From: an uncultured Muribaculaceae bacterium
Lineage (GTDB): Bacteria; Bacteroidota; Bacteroidia; Bacteroidales; Muribaculaceae
Length of the DNA: 33,009 nt
Direction of reading: 5' to 3'
NCBI GenBank assembly: GCA_934590135.1
Contig: CAKTOT010000015.1
Coordinates: 1-33,009, forward strand
How positions within the stretch are numbered: the stretch's first letter is position 1; the number at the start of each line of letters is the position of its first letter. Position numbers and translations under genes: made by a program. The notes under the pieces were generated by a model, which was not told the origin of the DNA, ran no database searches, and saw nothing but the letters and a program-made list of their open reading frames with translations. This document shows, one piece after another, positions 16,116 to 23,606 of the stretch.

Positions 16116-16520
16116 TTATTTGCCGGCAGCGGGTGCAGCAGCGGGTGCAGCGGCGGGTGCAGCGGCGGGTGCAGCGGCGGGTGCGGCAGCCTTATCTGCA
16201 GCGGGAGCAGCTTTCTGTGCCGGAGCGTTATTGAACGCGTTGGCGCCCTGAGCGGGTGCTGCCGCTTCGGTATTTACGCGAGTTTTTTCGCCGGAAAGTT
16301 GGGGCATGGTGTATGCGCTGGCCACGGAAAGCACAAGAATGAGTGCAGCCAGGGTCCAAGTGGTCTTCTCAAGGAAGGTGTTGGTACCACGTACACCAAG
16401 TACTTGGTTGCCTGAGCCGAATTGCGAGGACAGACCGCCGCCCTTGGATTTTTGGATGAGTACGATACCGATAAGCAAAATTGCTACGATTACTACGAGA
16501 ACTATAAATACTATATGCAT
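16116..16520 (-). CDS. secG: Preprotein translocase subunit SecG
   Basis: This is a 134-residue SecG. Two membrane helices are clear: residues about 3-22 (IVFIVLVVIVAILLIGIVLI) and 54-70 (WTLAALILVLSVASAYT). Between them is the characteristic QKSKGGGLSSQFG loop, followed by RGTNTFLEKTTW. SecG helps SecYEG and SecA export proteins. The last 55 residues are an unusual Ala/Pro-rich tail with AAPA units, encoded by 12-bp tandem repeats. The length exceeds the usual 75-110 because of this tail. It starts 62 bases after the TPR gene, within the lptE-TPR-secG set typical of Bacteroidales. Confidence 0.96.
   Translation of the reverse strand: MHIVFIVLVVIVAILLIGIVLIQKSKGGGLSSQFGSGNQVLGVRGTNTFLEKTTWTLAALILVLSVASAYTMPQLSGEKTRVNTEAAAPAQGANAFNNAPAQKAAPAADKAAAPAAAPAAAPAAAPAAAPAAGK
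16135..16182. repeat. Four 12-bp tandem repeats inside secG
   Basis: Units at 16135-16146, 16147-16158, 16159-16170 and 16171-16182 read GCAGCGGCGGGT, with one base different in the first. Each encodes AAPA on the minus strand, and partial units flank the array. Copy number could change by slippage without breaking the frame. Confidence 0.9.
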
Positions 16521-16582
16521 TGTATGTTGTTTGTTATTGTTTTTTTTAATTGGATATCACACAAATACGTCTTGTCGCAAGG

Positions 16583-17536
16583 TTATCGTGCCCCGCCCTC
16601 GCCCTCTTGCTCGGGCGGAAGCAGGCTGATAACTTTGCGCAAGAAGCGCAATTGGTCTGCAAAGTAAATACTTTTTTCCGGATTTTTCAAATTTAAGTCG
16701 GATAATATTTCGTATGCGCGCCTATATCGACCTTGTCGGATGTAAATTTTTGCCAAAGACTCGCTCAAAGAAGAGGCCGGGGTCTGGTCTTTACCGGACA
16801 TTTTTGTCGCAGCTGCCGGTATCCGACCTTCGGATATTGGCGCAGCCGTTTTTGTATCGGTGGCATCAGCCTGTCCGCTTGCTTCGCCGCCATCCGCTGA
16901 CGCCCCGCTTGCTCCGCCGCCATCCGCCGTCGAAGCGGCGATTGCCGAGGGTCCTTTAGCGACCTCCGCTACTTCGGATATAGTAGGCGTCATAGCTGGT
17001 GCGGGGTCTGTTCCAACGGCTGTGGCGACTCCGGCGGGTGTAGCGGTTGTTGCCGGCTGAGCCGCTTGTGCTTTAGCCCCGGCTCTTACGGCCTCGGCCA
17101 CTCCGTGTGCTCCAAGGAAGCTGTCTATTCCGGCGGTTGTAGCGTCAGATGCTCGGGATGCCGCATCGTCATCGCTTTGGGCATCTTCATCTACCAATAC
17201 AGCTCCATAGTCCGGCGTGGGATTGAGTATAAGCCGTTCGAGCAGCGCATCATCTTCGCTTGAAGGATGGCCGTAAGTAGCGATGAATTTATCTATCGTA
17301 TCGGCTGTATCGGGCGTGATGGTATCTTCGCGCGGATATAGCGAGCCCCAAGCGTCCTCGTGTATATCGGCAAGAGCGGCAACGGCCGCCGGATCGGCGC
17401 TGTGCATCGCCACATGCGCCATCAACGCACGACGCGTCTCATCATCCATCTCTCGGTGGTGGTCACGCAGATACACTATCAGCGGATATATGTGATAGGG
17501 TCGGAGGTTGCCTATGGGAGTCCGGATGTCGGTCAT
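16583..17536 (-). CDS. TPR-like protein of the lptE-secG operon
   Basis: This 317-residue protein has a folded N-terminal part (residues about 1-105, with PLIVYLRDHHREMD and DDALLERLI). A long disordered Ala/Asp/Gly/Thr-rich linker follows at about 115-255, then a C-terminal repeat (SLAKIYIRQGRYRRAYEILS, then PEKSIYFADQLRFLRKVI). The C-terminal block is the conserved part of a protein found beside secG in Bacteroidales; its length varies because of the linker. No signal peptide is present, so it is probably cytosolic. Its function is unknown and the TPR assignment comes from the repeat shape. It lies 92 bases after lptE. A 30-bp duplication in the linker is listed separately. Confidence 0.8.
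   Translation of the reverse strand: MTDIRTPIGNLRPYHIYPLIVYLRDHHREMDDETRRALMAHVAMHSADPAAVAALADIHEDAWGSLYPREDTITPDTADTIDKFIATYGHPSSEDDALLERLILNPTPDYGAVLVDEDAQSDDDAASRASDATTAGIDSFLGAHGVAEAVRAGAKAQAAQPATTATPAGVATAVGTDPAPAMTPTISEVAEVAKGPSAIAASTADGGGASGASADGGEASGQADATDTKTAAPISEGRIPAAATKMSGKDQTPASSLSESLAKIYIRQGRYRRAYEILSDLNLKNPEKSIYFADQLRFLRKVISLLPPEQEGEGGAR
16875..16927. repeat. Direct repeat of 23 bases in the TPR gene linker
   Basis: Copies at 16875-16897 and 16905-16927 differ at one base and are offset by 30 bases. They encode duplicated Ala/Gly/Ser/Asp-rich linker segments (ADGGGASG and ADGGEASG), keeping the frame. Confidence 0.75.
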
Positions 17537-17628
17537 TGCTGTAGCTGGTGCTTTGGTTATATAGTTATGCGTTTATGCAATTATGTGATTTTTGAGGAAG
17601 GGCTGGGAGTTATAATGTCCTGCCGTGT

Positions 17629-18159
17629 CTACCAGTTGCCAAGGGTTGCATTAAATATCAGTTCGACAAGCTCCTTAGAAATTTCTTGACACAATTGGTC
17701 TTGAACATCTATAAGCAGCTCGGTGGCGCTGAAATCGCGGTAGGCCGAAAAAGTCTGGTCCACGCTGTTGGCATCGTTGCGTGTATCGGTGTACTTGACG
17801 CGTACGCTTATGGTCAGTCGAGTCTGGCTGGCATAGGCATCCTCGGTGACGGCCTGCGGCGTCAGCGAGTAACCGGTGATTTCGCCCTCGATGGACAAGT
17901 CGGCATTGCCCGCATCCGTGGTCTGCAGGCGGGTATTTCGCGAAATATAGTCGGTCAATTCGTTCTCAAAGGTCTGTTGTAAAGGCGCGTATACCAGTGC
18001 CGCACGTATCGGGAACTGTCCGACACGTATCGTATGATATACGCTGTAATCCAATGCTGCGCCGTTGAATTTATAGGAAATTCGGCACGAGGATGTCGTT
18101 GTAAGCATCAGCAGACTGCCGATGACGATGTACAGCAGATGTATGTATCGGCGTGTCAT
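17629..18159 (-). CDS. lptE: LptE-like LPS-assembly lipoprotein
   Basis: This is a 176-residue lipoprotein. A signal peptide with a Cys at residue 25 (TTSSC) precedes CRISYKFNGAALDY, the family start. LptE plugs and assembles the LptD outer-membrane LPS translocon. Conserved features of the Bacteroidota LptE group include the ISYKFNGA motif, the FENELTDYI block and the later DFSATE block. The C-terminus is helical (QEISKELVELIFNA), as expected. Its ATG overlaps the TGA of the sigma-54 activator gene by four bases, so the two are translationally coupled. LptD itself is not in the window. Confidence 0.88.
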   Translation of the reverse strand: MTRRYIHLLYIVIGSLLMLTTTSSCRISYKFNGAALDYSVYHTIRVGQFPIRAALVYAPLQQTFENELTDYISRNTRLQTTDAGNADLSIEGEITGYSLTPQAVTEDAYASQTRLTISVRVKYTDTRNDANSVDQTFSAYRDFSATELLIDVQDQLCQEISKELVELIFNATLGNW

Positions 18160-19394
18160 TCGAGATTGTATTCTTTGATTTTGCGGTATAGCGTACGTTC
18201 GGAGATATTGAGCTGTGCAGCTGCATCGCGACGCCGGCCGTTGTTATCGCGCAAGGCCTTGATTATGGCCTCGCGGTCGCCGGCTTCGTCGTTGGACTGC
18301 GAAGCTATTTCGACAGTGGGCGTCAGCGGCATAAACGAAGCCGAGTTTGTCGATTGCGTCGAATGTATATCTGTTCGCCGTCCGTCCTCGTCCACATTGC
18401 CGATACCGCTATCGCGAATGATGTCGGTGAGGGTATCTATACGCGCACGTAGGTTGAAAATCAGATTAAAAAGCATTTCGCGCTCGGAGGCATACGAATG
18501 TGTTCCGCCGCTTTCGCCGGCGACCACCGGCAAGGCATTCGAGCGGTCTGGCAGATAGCCTTGTAGTACTTCGCGCGTGATAGTGGTGCCGGCATCGAAA
18601 AGTGCTATCTGTTCGACAACGTTCTTGAGCTGACGCACATTACCGGGCCAGGGATAGGTCAGCAGCAGACGTCGTGCATTGTCATCGAAATTGATGCCGG
18701 GCATACGATATTTCTCGGCAAAATCGGAGGCAAATTTACCGGCAAGGAGCATGATGTCATCGCCGCGACGGCGCAGCGGCGGCACTATTATCTGCACCGT
18801 GGAGAGTCTGTAGTAGAGGTCTTCACGGAAGCGTCCATCGGCTATGGCCTTTTGCAAGTCGACATTGGTAGCAGCCACGATGCGTATATTGGTGCTTTGG
18901 ACTACCGAGGAGCCGACTTTAAGATATTCGCCGGTTTCGAGTACGCGAAGCAGGCGTGCCTGAGTGGTCATAGGCAGCTCGGCAACCTCGTCAAGGAATA
19001 TCGTGCCGCCGTCAGCCTCTTCGAAGTAGCCTTTACGCGAGGCCACAGCGCCGGTAAAGGCGCCTTTTTCGTGCCCGAAGAGTTCGGAATCTATGGTACC
19101 TTCGGGGATGGCGCCGCAGTTGACGGCTATGTACTTGGCATGCTTGCGCGGCGAGTTTTGATGGATGATCTTCGGGAAGAATTCTTTGCCCGAACCGGAT
19201 TCGCCGGTGACAAGAACGCTCAAGTCTATAGGAGCGACACGTATGGCACGCGCCACCGCCTCGCAAAGCGCGGGGGCATTGCCGATGATACCGAAGCGAA
19301 GTTTGGCACTCTTCACGGCGGGGTCGTCTACGGCTCCGCTATGTATGTCGTTGACTGCAAGTATGGAGGTGGTGCGAGAGGCTTTGGGTGTCAT
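18156..19394 (-). CDS. Sigma-54-dependent transcriptional activator (AAA+ with Fis-type HTH)
   Basis: This is a 412-residue bacterial enhancer-binding protein. The AAA+ core carries the Walker A GESGSGKE (64-71), the sigma-54 contact loop GAFTGA (111-116), the Walker B GGTIFLDE (129-136) and the arginine-finger block RFREDLYYRLS near 188. A Ser/Thr-rich linker with a short helix joins it to a C-terminal Fis-type helix-turn-helix (DNNGRRRDAAAQLNISERTL, about 385-404). No phosphorylation (receiver) domain or GAF domain is seen; the N-terminal 33 residues are too short for one. It overlaps both the acyltransferase and lptE genes by four bases. It may be constitutively active or controlled by a partner protein. 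Confidence 0.92.
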   Translation of the reverse strand: MTPKASRTTSILAVNDIHSGAVDDPAVKSAKLRFGIIGNAPALCEAVARAIRVAPIDLSVLVTGESGSGKEFFPKIIHQNSPRKHAKYIAVNCGAIPEGTIDSELFGHEKGAFTGAVASRKGYFEEADGGTIFLDEVAELPMTTQARLLRVLETGEYLKVGSSVVQSTNIRIVAATNVDLQKAIADGRFREDLYYRLSTVQIIVPPLRRRGDDIMLLAGKFASDFAEKYRMPGINFDDNARRLLLTYPWPGNVRQLKNVVEQIALFDAGTTITREVLQGYLPDRSNALPVVAGESGGTHSYASEREMLFNLIFNLRARIDTLTDIIRDSGIGNVDEDGRRTDIHSTQSTNSASFMPLTPTVEIASQSNDEAGDREAIIKALRDNNGRRRDAAAQLNISERTLYRKIKEYNLE

Positions 19395-20314
19395 TTGCGT
19401 TGGCGTAATTGATAAGTGGCTTCTTTAAGGTATTGGCCCAATTCTTCGATACTTCCGGCGTGGGCGCGTTGTTCTTCGACCGTAATGGGATTACCCACGG
19501 ATATATGCATCGTGGTATGGCATTTACGAAAGACTTCGGAGGGGAGGCGCAGGGTGCGCAGCTGCCAGCACACAACGCCGAGAAAGTTGAAGAACCACGA
19601 ATTGCCGCCATGGAAGTATATCGGAATAACCGGCACTTTCAGTTTGTCGATAAGGCGGATGACATTGGGCTGCCATTGACGGTCCACGAGTTGGCCGCAC
19701 CAGTTGACTTTAGATACAGCGCCGGCGGGGAAGAAGCCCAGGGGCTTTCCGCCTCGTACCTGATCTATGGCTTGTTTGATGCCGTGCATGGATACGGCCT
19801 TCTTGGCCGGATCATTGGAGGACATCGCATCCACAGCGATAAAATTGGGTTCCATAGCCCATATGCGTCCGAGTATCATATTGACCATCACCTTGTACTC
19901 GGGACGACGCGAGGCTATGAGGTATATCAACGTGATGCCGTCAAGTGCTCCAAAGGGGTGATTGGACACGGTGATAAAGGGACCTTCGGGCAGATTGTCA
20001 AGCACATCAAGGCCGTCAACGCGCAATTTTATATCAAAGTCGCGCAGCAGACCTTCGACGAAGGCCGGACCGGGCGTTTGGCAGTTGTGTGCATGGACGG
20101 CGTTGACCTTATCAACGCTCAGCCAATGCAGCAACCGCTCAACCAGGCGCTTATGACCGGCCAATTTAGGCACCATGGCGATAACGTCATCGGCGTCCAA
20201 TACGGCTGTTTTGCGTCCGTTTACGACCAGAGGTACTTTTCCGAATATGGTATCTATATCTGTATTATCCGTATTTATGTCGGTTTTATCTGTATTTGTC
20301 TCAGTGTTTACCAT
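19391..20314 (-). CDS. Lysophospholipid acyltransferase-like protein (PlsC superfamily)
   Basis: This 307-residue protein belongs to the LPLAT superfamily that transfers acyl groups to lysolipids at the cytoplasmic membrane. The active-site block is SNHPFGALDG at about residues 117-126, the NHPxGxxDG variant in which His and Asp are five residues apart. GFFPAGAVSKVN near 195 corresponds to the substrate-binding motif, and KVPVIPIYFHG is the conserved later strand. It could make ornithine or glycine lipids rather than phosphatidic acid, but a partner N-acyltransferase is not visible. The first 22 residues are a repeat-like Asn/Thr/Asp tract that seems poorly constrained. It starts the envelope operon from the promoter at 20347-20377. 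Confidence 0.85.
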   Translation of the reverse strand: MVNTETNTDKTDINTDNTDIDTIFGKVPLVVNGRKTAVLDADDVIAMVPKLAGHKRLVERLLHWLSVDKVNAVHAHNCQTPGPAFVEGLLRDFDIKLRVDGLDVLDNLPEGPFITVSNHPFGALDGITLIYLIASRRPEYKVMVNMILGRIWAMEPNFIAVDAMSSNDPAKKAVSMHGIKQAIDQVRGGKPLGFFPAGAVSKVNWCGQLVDRQWQPNVIRLIDKLKVPVIPIYFHGGNSWFFNFLGVVCWQLRTLRLPSEVFRKCHTTMHISVGNPITVEEQRAHAGSIEELGQYLKEATYQLRQRK

Positions 20315-20346
20315 AACATTGGGTGGTTACGATGCTTTGTAGCCTA

Positions 20347-20377
20347 CAAAGTTACGATTTATCCGCCAATATCGCAA
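20347..20377 (-). promoter_or_regulatory. Promoter for the acyltransferase-lptE-secG operon
   Basis: On the minus strand TTG (20375-20377), exactly 20 bases, and TAACTTTG (20347-20354) fit the Bacteroidota consensus. Transcription would start near 20341, 27 bases before the acyltransferase ATG. Confidence 0.75.
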
Positions 20378-20495
20378 CTCGGAGTTTCGGCCAAGCCCCG
20401 TAATCCTGATTATATTGCTATTATAGCTTTTATGGTTATAATGGCTATAACACTATTATTCCTTTGCGTTTACTCTCTTATTATGGCTATTCAAG

Positions 20496-21383
20496 TTATC
20501 GGGATTGCTGTTGCGCGTAGTCTGCGGCTATAAAGCGAGGCACTGCATCCTCACTATTGGCCCCGATGACTATGTCTGCAACTTCACGCACCTCCGGAAG
20601 AGCATTGGCTACGGCAACGCTGACATCGGCGCAGCGCATCATGGGAAGGTCGTTGAGATTGTCTCCGAATACGACCACTCGGTCGGCCCCTAAACGAGCA
20701 CGCAGGCGCTTGACAGCAAAAGCTTTACTCACTCCGTTGCCGAATATTTCGAGAAGGCCGATGCTACGGTCATAGGTGTCGGGATAGAGCGAATAAGCGC
20801 ATTGTGTACCTCGAGCTATGGCCGCCCCGATTTTTTCGATGGCGTCATACTCGCCCATGGCGAAGCACAGCATACAACGTCCGCGCTCGTCATCGCCTAC
20901 GGGGCGTTGTAGCTCAAACCTCTTCAAAAACAGACGGGCACGTTCCTCGTAGAAGGCGCGTTCGGCTGCATTCATTGCCTCCGAATGATACACCGTCAGA
21001 GCCTCGGCGTCCGCTCTTCGTATATAGCGAAAGGGGTACACACCGGTCGCCTCAAATACGCGGTCAAGGACGTCCATATCTTCGCGTCTGATGTAATGTT
21101 CGCCTTCGAAGTACCCGGACGCTTCGCCCTCTACTCTATGACGAGAATTCCGGTCACGATTCCAATTCCATAACGCAGCTCCGGTCATCACTATAGCCGG
21201 AACTGTCAATCGACAGTCTTGCAGCAGTGGTACGACGGTGGCCGGAGTTCGTGCCGTGGCTACGGTCACCATGACACCGTGCCTCGACAAATCGGCAAGC
21301 ATTGATGCGCTGCGAGCACTGACCTTAGAATCCGTGCCCAGTAGCGTTCCGTCCATATCGGTAATGTAAAGCGTCTTTGACAT
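20496..21383 (-). CDS. HAD-superfamily hydrolase, Cof type (subfamily IIB)
   Basis: This is a 295-residue soluble phosphatase. Motif I is DMDGTLLGTD at residues 9-18, motif II TATART-like (TVATARTP, about 55-62), and motif III/IV is seen as FGDNLNDLPMM near 240. A Cof-type cap of about 100 residues separates motifs II and III. Such enzymes dephosphorylate small phosphorylated metabolites, including pyridoxal phosphate and sugar phosphates; the substrate cannot be assigned. It is transcribed alone from the promoter at 21443-21474, and the next gene downstream has its own promoter. Confidence 0.92.
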   Translation of the reverse strand: MSKTLYITDMDGTLLGTDSKVSARSASMLADLSRHGVMVTVATARTPATVVPLLQDCRLTVPAIVMTGAALWNWNRDRNSRHRVEGEASGYFEGEHYIRREDMDVLDRVFEATGVYPFRYIRRADAEALTVYHSEAMNAAERAFYEERARLFLKRFELQRPVGDDERGRCMLCFAMGEYDAIEKIGAAIARGTQCAYSLYPDTYDRSIGLLEIFGNGVSKAFAVKRLRARLGADRVVVFGDNLNDLPMMRCADVSVAVANALPEVREVADIVIGANSEDAVPRFIAADYAQQQSR

Positions 21384-21442
21384 CTTTCTGATGTATCTAA
21401 TGAGATTTAGGATCTGATAAGGAATTTAAACGTTCAGAAGTA

Positions 21443-21474
21443 CAAATGTACGCAAATTACTCCATACACACAAA
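21443..21474 (-). promoter_or_regulatory. Promoter for the HAD gene, overlapping a terminator
   Basis: On the minus strand TTTG (21471-21474), exactly 20 bases, and TACATTTG (21443-21450) match the consensus. The -33 element lies inside an arm of the terminator hairpin at 21469-21508. The transcript start would be near 21436, leaving a leader of about 53 bases. Confidence 0.75.
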
Positions 21475-21508
21475 GAGAGTATCCCATCTCTGAGACACTC
21501 TCTTTGTG
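21469..21508 (-). terminator. Terminator of the susCD transcript
   Basis: The arms CACAAAGAGAGT (21469-21480) and ACTCTCTTTGTG (21497-21508) are perfect complements over 12 bp. The stem can extend inward by about five more pairs with two G-U pairs, leaving a short loop. It lies 67 bases beyond the stop of the last gene of the susC set on the minus strand. The trailing tract (TTTGTGTGT) is only weakly U-rich. Confidence 0.6.
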
Positions 21509-21575
21509 CGTATTTTCAATTGCCCTTGCGACTAAGTCGTCGCTTTCTTTAGGCAATTAAATCGGAAGATATTGC

Positions 21576-23474
21576 TTACTTTTTCAGTGTGTAAGGAGCA
21601 AGGTGATTACGCAGAACGCTCTGATGTCCAATCTTGACATTGTTGTTGAACTTGTTGTATCTGCGAGCCTTCACGCTCTTGAGCATGCTGCCCTTGTTGG
21701 GACGAGCGATGTTGCGCGAAGTGACTTTGGCCTTAACAGCGCTCGTAGCGTCCGGCATGAAGATGTATCCATGGGGGTTGCTCTTCCAGTTGTACCATCC
21801 GCTACCGTTCGGATCGAAGAGACATACAGGAACTTCGATATATGTACCGGCATCCTCATCGTTAACGATGGTAGTGGCTTCCATACCCTTTTGTTCCATA
21901 TAAGCCAGAATGCTGGCATCACTTACATCGGGGTTATTGGATCTTAAAATACCTTCATAGTTACCTATCGAATAATCGCCCTGTTCGTCTTTGAAACCGG
22001 TTTCCTGCGGTGCAATGGATATCATATCACCGATGGTGAACTCGAGGTTGCGCTTGCGCGGGTTGGTATTATAATCTGCGATAGGCGAAGCCGAGCCCCA
22101 AGGTTGTACGAGGCGATAGAGATTGCTGTTTTCTTTGTTCTGTTGCAGCTCGACTGCGTAGAGGAAGTCCATGATGGTTTTTCCTTCGGGCAGATACGAA
22201 GCAAGTATCCAACCGTCACCGAAATCGGCGTTACCTACGGATTTCCAGTCTGCATCATCACCGCTAAGAACAACTTCGAAAGCGGCATAGTTGGCCTTTT
22301 GTGCTTCGCCCTTGGAGTTGAATGTTACAGCACCGATGAGGTATTTGCCGGCGCCGTCAAAGCTCAGACGAACTTCCTTCTCGCTGCCACCTTCAAATTC
22401 GACATACTTGCTGTCGTCCGAGCCCAGAAGCACGTTTACAAGTGCCTGGGGATCTTCGCCTGCAACAACAGCGGCACGTACGGTAGCGGCATCCTTGCCG
22501 GATTTAATCTTGGCAACGGCCTGATACGAACCGTCGGCTTTGGTCAGGTAGCCCTCGTAACTTACAGCTACGTCGTAAACGGGGAAGCCGTCCATATTGA
22601 CGTACTCGTATCCGTCACCGAAGATGCCTTCGCTGCAATATGCAACCATATAGAGCGAGAACACACCGGTGTTGACATTATAAGTACTCATGTTCTTGTA
22701 CTTCTCGGGATTGTCCGAAGCACCCGGAACAGCCATGCAATACGAATAGATGTCGGCATAGTATACATGACCATACGTCTCGCTCTCGTTGATATAGATA
22801 GGAGCGACGAATACTGCCACGTTGCCATCGGCATCGGGAGTGAAGTCGGGGCACTGGATGTCCAGAGTGGCTCCGGTGGGATACAGAGCCGGGCCTTCCG
22901 ATGAGCCGTCATATACCTTGATGGCTACATTCTTGGTGGGATCGGAAGGATTGTAAGTCTTGCTTACGGCAACTTCCAATTCCATAGCATTCCAATATAC
23001 TTCGCCATCTTCTACATAGATAGCAGTGCCTTGTTCGAATTTCTCGGTAACAACACCGGCGCCGCGAGTGATGGTGAACTCGCAAGTACCTTGACCGTAT
23101 GTCGAGGCATCGGCGATGGACAGCTTGATGGTATAGGGCTTGTCTATTTCGAGCTTATTGGGATCGAAAGTGATAGTCAGGGGCGTGCTGCCCTTGCCTT
23201 CGTCAAACACTACCGTGCCGGGAATAGTGAACAATTTGCTTTCGTCGACAGCCGTAATATTGGCTTCGGTGATGAGGTCGCTGGTACGGTTGATTTGGAT
23301 TTCAGCCGAAGTGGCATCTTTTGCGACCAGGATTGCCGTCTCGATGTCCGCGGCGAAGAACGCTCCGGGATCCTGCGCACCGGGGACGTATGTCACGTCC
23401 GAGGTTTCGTTGCAGGAGGTCAGCGCAGCGCCAAGGGCCAACACAGCAAGTATGGATGATTTGAATAATTTCAT
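21576..23474 (-). CDS. Large surface lipoprotein of the SusC/SusD locus
   Basis: This is a 632-residue lipoprotein. The signal peptide ends in LTSC with Cys21 as the lipid attachment site, followed by NETSD, an acidic stretch like the surface-export signal of Bacteroidota. The N-terminal region of about 100 residues (FFAADIETAILVAKD, then YTIKLSIADASTYGQG) resembles the beta-sandwich DUF1735/Calx-beta-like modules of SusE/SusF-position proteins. The middle part holds repeated beta-rich segments, with GYLTKADGSYQAVAKI. The last 50 or so residues are strongly basic with no Asp or Glu. I do not recognise a catalytic domain, so ligand binding is likely. It lies 132 bases after susD, in the same direction. 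Confidence 0.8.
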   Translation of the reverse strand: MKLFKSSILAVLALGAALTSCNETSDVTYVPGAQDPGAFFAADIETAILVAKDATSAEIQINRTSDLITEANITAVDESKLFTIPGTVVFDEGKGSTPLTITFDPNKLEIDKPYTIKLSIADASTYGQGTCEFTITRGAGVVTEKFEQGTAIYVEDGEVYWNAMELEVAVSKTYNPSDPTKNVAIKVYDGSSEGPALYPTGATLDIQCPDFTPDADGNVAVFVAPIYINESETYGHVYYADIYSYCMAVPGASDNPEKYKNMSTYNVNTGVFSLYMVAYCSEGIFGDGYEYVNMDGFPVYDVAVSYEGYLTKADGSYQAVAKIKSGKDAATVRAAVVAGEDPQALVNVLLGSDDSKYVEFEGGSEKEVRLSFDGAGKYLIGAVTFNSKGEAQKANYAAFEVVLSGDDADWKSVGNADFGDGWILASYLPEGKTIMDFLYAVELQQNKENSNLYRLVQPWGSASPIADYNTNPRKRNLEFTIGDMISIAPQETGFKDEQGDYSIGNYEGILRSNNPDVSDASILAYMEQKGMEATTIVNDEDAGTYIEVPVCLFDPNGSGWYNWKSNPHGYIFMPDATSAVKAKVTSRNIARPNKGSMLKSVKARRYNKFNNNVKIGHQSVLRNHLAPYTLKK

Positions 23475-23606
23475 TGTTTGTGCAGTTTAGATCAGTTTAA
23501 TGATTTATTTGCTTATAACGCGAAGTCGTGACCGCCGGTCCGTACCTCTCTGAGGAGAAAAAATGAGGAGAGAGGAGCAATGAGCTTGCTTATCGTCTAG
23601 TTGCTG

